The notes beneath the pieces were generated by a model, which worked only from the letters and a program-made list of their open reading frames with translations, was not told the DNA's origin and made no database searches. The translations under genes and the position numbers were made by a program. Positions 59,601-64,000 of a DNA stretch of 64,000 nt are shown piece by piece (positions within the stretch are counted from its first letter, which is position 1; every line of letters begins with the position of its first letter). This DNA is from Porites lobata (taxonomy: Eukaryota; Cnidaria; Anthozoa; Scleractinia; Poritidae), in NCBI GenBank assembly GCA_942486035.1, contig CALNXK010000025.1, positions 1,863,501 through 1,927,500 on the forward strand. The letters run 5' to 3'.

Positions 59601-61267
59601 CTGGTTACACATCAACTGTAGCTGTAAGAGAAAAATTCTTCTTACTGTACCTGATACAACAAGGTCTGTGATTACCGGAGACCACGTTAGGCAGGTGATC
59701 TTTGCCTTCAAAACAAAAAGGTGAAATAAAATTAATCAAAACAAAATACACATAAAAATATCTAGGAAAACACTGAAAATAGGAAGGGATTTCACAAAAT
59801 CTGTTCTTTGCAATTTTAAGCAGCACATGTATATGAGGCCTTGATTTTTCAAGCTGGCTTTTTTAACTAAACCTTTACAATTATCCCATGTATTTTGCCT
59901 TCCAGTGAAATTTGAGCTGGTAGTACTAAAAGTATTCTTTCATGCCGTGAAATTGGTTGATGCTTGATGCATGTATATTATTTTCCAAAAAGAAACATTG
60001 ACGTAAAACTAGTGTGCAGCCAAGGGAATATTCTGCTTTTTATCAATATAAAAAGTGAAATAATTTGCAACATAAAATTAGTGACCAAGCATTTTTAGTC
60101 TTGTTTAATGTTGAGAATCAGATTACCCCCCTCTTCTCCTCCCATTCACAATAGGGGGGGGGGGTGGGAGGGGAAGTATTTTGTTTAGGTATGTTCCCAC
60201 TAAACCACATTCTGAGTGTCACATATGGGATAAATGGTAGGTTTTGTGTCATACTTTGGTGTAGTGAGAACAACAATTCAAACTATAGCAGAAGTAAATA
60301 AGTAACAGTAAGGACTAGAAATCGGCAGAGAGAAAAGTTACATGTGTAGGACTGTGATCAAGCTCATCAAGCCCTCTCGGCCAACTGTTCCGGCATAAAT
60401 TTTGTTGAGGAGTCGACTGTTAAGTGAACAGTAAATCAACATGATAAAACACTGAAATATTAACTCAATTGTTCTCAACGCCAAAGATTCAAAACACATA
60501 TGTTCATTCCTCATTGTCACATGTTCATTCAACTGTCAATAAAAATTGCGCCTAAAACCGGAAGGGAAAGCACCCATTTTGTTTGATGTGTGTGAACGAC
60601 TTGTATCGGTACGAGGCTATTGCTGCTTATACTGTATCGGATAGCCTTTTGTGCTGGCTCAAAAAGCTATCCGTTATAGTATGAGCGTAGCCTGAATCAG
60701 CTGTTTATGTAACCTCGATGAAGACAAGGCAAGCGACGAATTTTCTTTCGCAGTTGCAGGAACAGCGCAAAAGATTTTTAAGTCCAATAAGGGAATAAAG
60801 TACAACATAATTTAAAACAATGAAGTAAGCTGGATGTGAGTCTAGCTCTCAGCAGGCTTTCATTTCCAGTGAACTCTCCACTGCCACATGGGTTATTTTG
60901 AATATTTTCTAGAGCGAAAATAAACATATAATTTGAAAAAAAAAATTACAGATCTTACGTTATGCGCCTTATGTTCCAGCAGTTTTAGCTTCGTCTCTGT
61001 ATCCCATATTTTAACTGTTTTATCGTCGGAGCCACTAGCCACAAAATTCGCGTGCAGTTTGTGCTTTGAAAAACACACGCTTGACACTCGCTCGGTATGA
61101 CCGACCAGCTGTCCGTGAAAAACAGGCTTGTCCGAGCTGAGGTCTAAAAGATACACGCAGTTCCTTGCCCCAAAGGCGTATATCTTAGTCAAACTGCAGT
61201 CCGCTACACTGCTACAGTACCAATTTGGTGAGGCCAGAAGAACGAACTTCGACGCATCTTCGGCCAT
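35479..61267 (-). CDS. GEMIN5: Gemin5, SMN-complex WD40 snRNA-binding protein (27 exons)
   Basis: Recognises Sm-site and cap features of pre-snRNAs and delivers them to the SMN complex for Sm-ring assembly. It is also a ribosome-associated translation regulator. Exons read on the minus strand: 61267-60959, 59705-59651, 59549-59423, 58568-58432, 57818-57578, 56797-56656, 56151-55939, 54717-54632, 54275-54202, 53617-53484, 51884-51811, 51408-51293, 50155-50060, 49596-49448, 49116-48942, 48272-47772, 47202-47062, 46172-46044, 45479-45342, 41623-41476, 40923-40804, 40226-40142, 39433-39308, 38658-38511, 38060-37861, 37357-36008, 35679-35479. All introns are GT-AG. The total is 5,415 bp, in phase throughout, giving 1,804 residues against about 1,508 in human. 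Domains: double WD40 propeller (1-709), charged linker (710-876), TPR-like dimerisation module (877 to about 1288), C-terminal RNA-binding region. RNA-contact segments SPNWYC, HSRIVFN, GGFAYS and TYHKKTVY are conserved. Intron 19 hosts a BTB gene. Confidence 0.93.
36008..37357 (-). CDS. GEMIN5: Gemin5 exon 26 (large C-terminal exon)
   Basis: The 450-codon exon, acceptor TTTACCCCAG|ATATTG, donor AAG|GTGCGT. It starts with the conserved helical end of the dimerisation module (CMLLPDGIGSLDYL; FHHFQAYYCKALVTELWYRC) and later has a helix, LNNQRALLVEIRKVML, matching the C-terminal coiled region of human Gemin5. The intervening Ser/Thr/Asp/Glu-rich stretches are much longer than in vertebrates and account for most of the extra length. 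Probably disordered. Confidence 0.88.
37861..47202 (-). CDS. GEMIN5: Gemin5 exons 17-25 (TPR-like dimerisation module)
   Basis: Nine exons encode a helical region matching the dimerising TPR-like part of Gemin5. Pieces: LPMSAVADNKSK (17), FGLFADRCGAYRMLATEG (18), LEIWKGNLGGALEMA (19), AVLYYLACHDTYKAIEVFK (20), REAIALAKVRLSPLDPVLFD (21), CYLGVHSSCDAVRVLSRRGD (22), SDESELAVSLSLRLAHSYL (23), then a less conserved pair (24, 25). Exon 17 and exon 25 have duplicated acceptors. For exon 25 the start 38060 is chosen, but 38141 is equally in phase and would add 27 residues. Intron 19 is the longest (about 3.7 kb) and holds the BTB gene. Confidence 0.87.
38028..38189 (-). repeat. 81 bp direct tandem duplication at the Gemin5 exon 25 acceptor
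   Basis: ACATAGCAATT(T/G)CTTTCC starts both copies (38028 and 38109). Both contain GCATTGCTA(G/A)ACGAATG and GAACACACCAC(C/G)CAGGC. The period is 81 bp, a multiple of three, and both copies are open in the exon 25 frame. Each copy carries an equivalent TAG|CAATGCA splice acceptor in the right phase. Confidence 0.85.
39868..40045. repeat. GGATTCC-rich minisatellite-like block
   Basis: Repeated degenerate words GGATTCC, CTGGATTCCGGATTC and GGATTCGGATTCC. Lies in Gemin5 intron 22. Non-coding. Confidence 0.65.
41038..41187. repeat. Long near-perfect hairpin in Gemin5 intron 20
   Basis: CTTGTCTTG(T)TTGTGGTATG pairs with CATACCACAAGCAAGACAAG. Inward, TAGCATTTCTGGCCGTTTCA and GCGCGATTTTAGCGAGTTTTA pair with exact complements around a short AT-rich loop near 41112. 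Arms are about 70 bp. It could be a MITE or foldback element. When transcribed in the Gemin5 pre-mRNA it would form long double-stranded RNA. Confidence 0.85.
42749..44071 (+). CDS. BTB-BACK-PHR domain protein (BTBD1/2/3/6-like), nested in Gemin5 intron
   Basis: Intronless gene for 440 residues. The frame is open 62 codons further upstream but only from TTG, so the first ATG is used. BTB domain about 25-130 (LSDVKF, AAHKFILAIGSPVFEAMF, ELPDCDYESLLELFRYIYSD), BACK domain about 135-240 (FAQKYHE, CWKFID, LFQAVDRWA), PHR domain about 290-440 (RYDVGKHSLAFAADQSITLHGV, GSGVTFTF-like end). Family members are usually substrate adaptors for cullin-3 ubiquitin ligases, with BTB binding CUL3. Which substrate is unknown. 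It lies on the opposite strand inside Gemin5 intron 19. Lack of introns suggests an old retrocopy, but no poly(A) tract or target-site duplication was seen. Confidence 0.92.
   Translation: MSLKADWQTTRPTIRERTTFLLNNDRLSDVKFVAANSNGESTQLIAAHKFILAIGSPVFEAMFYGELAETKDTIELPDCDYESLLELFRYIYSDEVNLSGSNVMGVLYLAKKYIVPSLADKCTEYLKEKIDPSNVFDILSFAQKYHEGVIVDRCWKFIDQETDEALEPDGFETIDKSLLEAVVTRDSLKIREVVLFQAVDRWARKQCQKQGLAEDGEMKRRILGEQIIKAIRFPVMSVQEFASVVVDTNILTPDETTGLFKFFTIQTSPVGFSKTQRRPLVNHDRFSRFISFTTPSALHEGIRYDVGKHSLAFAADQSITLHGVCLIGRYNSSYTVTLEVKNVSNNTTIVSKSGTYSSELLPYGCCPRYYGFQVSFDCGADMKSNTRYHIEALISGPPSGYGTKGLKTINRSGVTFTFYGLKDSYSSIYSGQFSEFIFSV
44640..44800. mobile_element. Fragment of a GACGGACAC-rich DNA transposon
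   Basis: CTCTCTGAACGGACACCTCT, ATAAGACGGACACTTACG and AAACGGACACCTCGAGTTGG resemble the ends of pogo/Tigger-like elements common in animals. No transposase frame is present. In Gemin5 intron 19, just past the BTB gene. Confidence 0.5.
46527..46711. mobile_element. MITE with about 75 bp inverted repeats in Gemin5 intron 17
   Basis: ATAGACCTCTTTCAAATTGG at the left is inverted as CCATTATGAAAGAGGTCTAT at the right. TTAATATATT and GATAATTAGCC also pair across the centre. AT-rich, non-coding. Confidence 0.8.
47170..47700 (-). repeat. Triplicated Gemin5 exon 17 acceptor with embedded inverted-repeat element
   Basis: GATGCTT(C/T)AAGTGTGACTGAGG occurs at 47187, 47331 and 47523. Each copy, read on the minus strand, gives an identical splice acceptor ATTCCTCAG|TCACACTT. 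Each is followed at higher coordinates by AGTCTCCCACGCAGACGTTC or a variant, paired with GCGTGACG..CTAAGAACGTCTGCGTG-like sequence. Only the 47187 copy runs into the rest of exon 17. Confidence 0.8.
47772..48272 (-). CDS. GEMIN5: Gemin5 exon 16 (charged linker)
   Basis: The 501 bp exon encodes a Lys/Ser-rich start (SKSSKSKKSKHKPKGK) followed by a Glu/Lys-rich, probably disordered stretch between the propellers and the helical module. It is poorly conserved, as expected for this linker. Acceptor TACAG|AAAAG, donor G|GTAAAC. The basic run could be a nuclear localisation signal. Confidence 0.85.
48942..59705 (-). CDS. GEMIN5: Gemin5 exons 2-15 (rest of the double WD40 propeller)
   Basis: Fourteen exons of 55-241 bp complete the two seven-bladed propellers (protein 104-709). 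Recognisable pieces in order: LVVSG/DEKG across exons 2-3, GHSSEIHSLAFCP (4), DQTVRLWD (5), GGELLLWDL (6), GGFAYSVAIS (7), WHPRKEGLLAFGADDG (8), TYHKKTVYSLSWG (9), DVSWNLDGTVLALGNEDG (11), TTLVWHH (12), WLASGSNESTIHVHDL (13), GHSGRVTCLSWSP and YDGTAQ (14), VWDVRKGEPLYNFRGH (15). Exon 2 must use donor GTACAG at 59650, since only that donor gives the conserved SGDEKG junction. Exons 12 and 13 are flanked by repeats. Confidence 0.9.
50250..50410. mobile_element. G/C-rich repeat starting GTGTCGGGTCCAGACC
   Basis: Related at its left end to 8701-8800 and containing paired G-run/C-run segments (GGGGGGACCCGGTCTCCCCC, GCCCCCCGGGCCCCTCCCC). Lies in Gemin5 intron 12. Probably a truncated transposon. 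The overlapping ORFs are artefacts of the repeat. Confidence 0.5.
50839..51150. repeat. Two-copy tandem repeat of about 143 bp
   Basis: TTTCGGGATCCGGGACTTCC at 50841 recurs as TTTCGGGATTCGGGATTTCC at 50984. Both copies continue with GCTCGGGAT..GAGATTTTAA, AAATCGGGGCGAGTTT and GGAGGTGGGATGCCAAAAAT. In Gemin5 intron 12. Confidence 0.85.
52814..52950. mobile_element. MITE with TAGCCTGCGAGCA ends
   Basis: TAGCCTGCGAGCAACTCTCC at the left is inverted at the right as GGAGAGCTTGCTCGCAGGCTA (outer bases). The interior is CG-rich (GCGCGAGC words). It shares ends with 6799-6927. In Gemin5 intron 10. Confidence 0.7.
52998..53135. repeat. Long hairpin in Gemin5 intron 10
   Basis: GTTGTGGTTCAATTTTATC pairs with GATAAAATTGAACCACAAC, and GGTTTAAATTTTCTTTTCTT pairs with its exact complement. 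The arms are about 46 bp with one mismatch, and the loop is about 45 bp. Confidence 0.85.
55261..55325. repeat. 33 bp direct duplication
   Basis: TTTCTAATTAAGGCCACGTT, continuing ACAGGGAACAA, occurs twice back to back, starting at 55261 and 55294. In Gemin5 intron 7. Confidence 0.85.
55463..55809. mobile_element. Inverted-repeat element of about 350 bp in Gemin5 intron 7
   Basis: GGATTTCCACTGTCGCGCAA is inverted at the right as TTGCGCGACGGTGGAAATC. Internal segments with TTTACGC, ACGTAAAAGTTGA and ATACATTACCCCTATTT occur in both orientations. Non-coding, MITE-like. Confidence 0.7.
60614..60692. repeat. Imperfect hairpin in Gemin5 intron 1
   Basis: AGGCTATTGCTGCTTATACT pairs imperfectly with AGTATGAGCGTAGCCT, and ATCGGATAGCC with a GCTATCCG-like segment, around TTTTGTGCTGGCTC. 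About 32 bp arms. Confidence 0.5.
60959..61267 (-). CDS. GEMIN5: Gemin5 exon 1 (start, first WD40 repeat)
   Basis: The 103 codons begin at the ATG in CCAAGATGGCCG. They include SPNWYC (13-18), which matches the segment whose Trp-Tyr pair contacts snRNA in human Gemin5, then GHTERVSS and the WD signature DDKTVKIWD. The exon ends in AAC followed by donor GTAAGA, phase 0. The frame reads through into the intron only briefly. Confidence 0.93.
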
Positions 61268-61393
61268 CTTGGACCGCGAAAAGTGAAAATACCGCGAGGG
61301 GACTGGTCACCATAGTAATCATCTGGTCTCTGGACACAATAGTGGTACTTACATAAACGCTTGAGTAAATTTATCGCTTAAACAAGATGGCCG
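61261..61393. promoter_or_regulatory. Bidirectional promoter of Gemin5 and MRPL22 with paired YY1-like motifs
   Basis: The two divergent ATGs are separated by 119 bp. AAGATGGCCG spans each start codon: CCAAGATGGCCG on the minus strand (61272-61261) and CAAGATGGCCG on the plus strand (61383-61393). This fits the known YY1 consensus (AAGATGGCNGC), which in animals often overlaps start regions of ribosomal and mitochondrial genes. No TATA box is obvious. Transcription start sites cannot be placed without RNA data. Confidence 0.65.
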
Positions 61394-63479
61394 CCTACAA
61401 GGGTATGCGAATTCTGCAGACTTGTTGGCTTTGTTTGCCTAGGTTATCCCTTCTTCAGTCTAATTTTTTAAACATTTTCTTTACAGTTGAAGGGTTTCTG
61501 AGGCTCGTGCAATTTCAATTGAGGTAAATGTAGGCTTGAATACTGACATTGTACTCTTTTAGGTTATACTGTTTATTACCGTGATTTAATAGTGAAGCTG
61601 CACACGTAAAATTGCATGGCCTGGATGTTTTATATGATCAAATGAAAAATGAAGTTGATGTCTGTAAAGGGATTCGGCTAGATTGCAGAATACCCGGATT
61701 CGGCAAGGGATTCAAGGTAGAATCATAGAATTTTGCGTGGCATACCTCTATCAGAGATATTCATGATCAATGTAAGCGCATATACCGTAAATCCTCTTTT
61801 AAGCTCCCCCCTCCCCCCCTGGGGGTTTATCTATTTAAAGCCTATTTTAGGGGGCGCTTAATAGAGACGGGGGGTTATTTAAGAGGGGGGGCTTATTTAA
61901 TTTATAAACGACGATGGTATCAGTTCTCCATAAAGAACTAGCATACAAAGTGGAAAAGCTCAAGCACAAGAAGGTTCGAGGTCATGCAGCTGAGGATCAG
62001 AATCAAATCCGAAGTTCCAGTTGGTAAATAAACCATCATGGATCAGTCCACACGAAGCTTTACAATTGTGATTGATTAATACAGTCTATCATTTATTAGT
62101 GAAGAATAATTAGGGGTTGGGTAGGTGGGGGGGAGGGGAGGGTTTGTTAACTTTCCTCCCCTGAGAAGGAGGGGGGCACATATTAGAGGGAGGGGACTTA
62201 TTTGAGAGGGAGGCCTTAATAGGGGATTTATGGTACTCTGATCAGCACATTTTTGTACTAACAAAACTAATCTGAAAACCTACAGTGTAAAACTTACTCA
62301 TGAAATGACTCCTGAAACCATTCACTGTTACTGTATAAGACTTGCGCTTTTATTTTTTTTCAAAGGCTTGAAGATTATTGTTTGTGTCCTACATTGGTGT
62401 ATGAGTGACCTCAGCAAAAATGTACATGCAAATACAAATGTAAACATTCAGAAGCAGAATGTAAACATTTCTCAAGTACCCATCATTCTTCATTCTTGCA
62501 GTCCAACACTTTTAATGATCAATTTAATTTCTGTTCCCCCGTGGGACTACATGTATTGTCCTTTGAACCTACAGCTTTATATTATTTATTTCTGAGTGGT
62601 TTTACTTGATGTTTCTGTTTTTTACTAATCAGGAACTTTTATTTGGGGCCATTACTTTCATCCAAGTTCCATACCAGTACAGGCTGCTCTGCTACTTTCT
62701 CAGTTACAAGAGAAATATGGGGAAAGACTGATGCTGAAATTGAAGAGGAAAAAGGAATCCCTGAACCACCAAGAGAGGTAACCCTGGGAGTGCTGCTGAA
62801 GCTAAGTTTTCTTTTGGAAAAGACAATAACATGATATGGTAATGTTTCATGGTCAGAACAACAGTTCTTGTCTGACAGCAATTTAAGTAAAATTAATTTG
62901 CTGAAAAAAAAAACAGAAAATACTGCATTTTTATTTACTAATGCTCTTCAAGAGAATATACAAGGTAACAGCTCTGCTGCATAAAATTCTGAAGTTTTAG
63001 TTTTTTGGGCTTTAGTTTGTTATTGCCATATTATAAGAAAGCTTTACTGGGGAGAAGTTATGTAAGATTTCCTTCTTAATGATTGACTGTAGGTGTATTG
63101 TATGGCAGATGCCACTAATTCATTAAGCCAAAGTACAATTCTGTCTTCAGTTTTCTCATGCTACTTGGAAAAAATGAAAATTTTCTTTTGAGTACGGAGG
63201 TTTTGCCAAACTTCAAATTTCCCAGTTGTTGTATCTGTTGTAGTTATTAACATCCAGCTTTCCCCTAGACTCTGCACAGTATATCTTGGTTTTAAACTGC
63301 TTCCCTGTTGTTCTCCTTTTTTCCTCACAAGGTTTTTTGCAGAGAGTTTTTACCACTATTTAGGTAAACCTTTAATCTCAATTCACAATACTTACATGTT
63401 GTTTTTTCCCTAGACCATTCATCACTGTGTAAGAGAACTAAGATGCAGTCCTATCAAGATGAATCTCGTTGCAGCACAG
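61387..63479 (+). CDS. MRPL22: Mitochondrial ribosomal protein uL22m (MRPL22), 5' part
   Basis: Component of the large mitoribosomal subunit, lining the exit tunnel in the uL22 family. Three exons are seen: 61387-61523, 62633-62777, 63414-63479. Phases agree (2, then 0) and all borders are GT-AG. Exon 1 and early exon 2 give an N-terminus with several Arg and no acidic residues until residue 35, ending in KFHTSTG, as in mitochondrial presequences. The conserved body begins with GIPEPPRE, joined to TIHHCVRELRCSPIKMNLVAAQ-type sequence, matching the PGEPRRPAEIYHC..IKYSKDKM region of human MRPL22. The rest of the gene lies beyond the window or in small unseen exons. The exon 1 donor (61524) is the only one I found that keeps the frame. 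Confidence 0.75.
61793..62235. mobile_element. DNA transposon remnant in MRPL22 intron 1
   Basis: TACCGTAAATCCTCTTTTAAG at the left (outer bases) is inverted at the right as CCTTAATAGGGGATTTATGGTA. G-run/C-run segments repeat inside, and there is no transposase frame. The terminal TACCGTAAATCC matches the edge seen near 11755 (AAATACGGTA) only loosely. Confidence 0.6.
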
Positions 63480-64000
63480 GTAGAATAATTCATCACTGCT
63501 GTGTATACCAATACCTTGGTGTGCCATAAAAATGATGTTATACAGGATTCTTGTCTGTAAAAATCCATGAGTGGTAGTATTTTTCAAAGAGGACCCTTAC
63601 ATAATTAGGAGATGACTGTCTGAAGATATATATACTGTATGTACATTTTCAGCTAGGCATTGTAAAAAGTTCTTAAGTTCTCATGAATTGATTACAAAAT
63701 GATTCAATTAAAAAATCTGATGGGAGTGCAGTGTACAGTATGATCACTCACAGGGACTTTTCCCACATGGAGTTTATTGCCCTCTACAGGTAAAAGCTGG
63801 GACAAGATCTAAGTTTTTGATTTGAAGGCTTTGGATTTCCTCCTTATGCGTTAGAGGTCATAGCTATACCACTATAGAAGCCACTGTGCAGGGGGGGGGA
63901 GTTTGTTCTGGTCACTTCTTAAGTATTCTTAATTTACATGTTGTATAAATAATTATTAATCTTTGCACAGAAAACTTCTTTTTCCTCTAGATCAGAGGAC

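Noticed and set aside
59646..59650. Donor GTAAGA at 59645 for Gemin5 exon 2
   Set aside because: It looks stronger than GTACAG at 59650 but breaks the frame of exon 3. The upstream donor restores the conserved SGDEKG junction.
61387..61403. Short MRPL22 exon 1 ending at GGTATGC
   Set aside because: That donor leaves phase 1, which puts exon 2 in a frame that does not lead into the uL22m-like sequence. The donor at 61524 keeps the frame and gives a presequence-like N-terminus.
62305..62595. 96-codon plus-strand ORF in MRPL22 intron 1
   Set aside because: No domain, AT-rich composition, and it lies between in-phase exons of MRPL22.
1..64000. CRISPR arrays, operons, Shine-Dalgarno sites
   Set aside because: The window is eukaryotic; tandem repeats here lack the spacer-repeat pattern and genes are spliced or single-exon animal genes.

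Overview
The window is animal nuclear DNA, most likely from an anthozoan cnidarian such as a stony coral. Genes have GT-AG introns, receptor genes are intronless, and the DNA is AT-rich and full of short palindromic elements of the MITE type. The species call is inference. No bacterial, viral, rRNA or CRISPR features were seen.

Left part, 1-13.4 kb. A minus-strand tandem array of intronless class A GPCR genes, all with NRY in place of DRY: an end-truncated copy (4858-5766) and two intact 308-residue copies (9179-10105, 12353-13279). Between the first and second lie two decayed copies of the same locus (about 6715-7375 and 7400-8375), each broken by a MITE. The truncated copy stops at a TAG where its paralogues have Glu. 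Its 3' end is echoed in a degenerate repeat of about 104 bp just downstream.

Middle part, 13.4-32.4 kb. Mostly gene-poor: a cryptic ACG/ACC-rich block, several palindromic MITEs, a tRNA-derived SINE-like element and one unrecognised membrane-protein ORF. A fourth, different class A GPCR (32782-33858, plus strand) follows.

Right part, 35.4-64 kb. I reconstructed a 27-exon gene on the minus strand (61267 down to 35479). All phases agree and it encodes 1,804 residues: Gemin5, the WD40 snRNA-binding subunit of the SMN complex. An intronless BTB-BACK-PHR gene (42749-44071, plus strand) is nested in its intron 19. Head-to-head with Gemin5, with start codons 119 bp apart, begins a mitochondrial ribosomal protein uL22m/MRPL22 gene (61387 onward, leaving the window). 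GEMIN5 and MRPL22 are also divergent neighbours in human, so this looks like an ancient conserved bidirectional gene pair. Both start codons sit in the same inverted AAGATGGCCG motif, which resembles a YY1 site.

Two Gemin5 exons (17 and 25) have their 3' splice site and first coding bases tandemly duplicated, and several introns hold long near-perfect hairpins.
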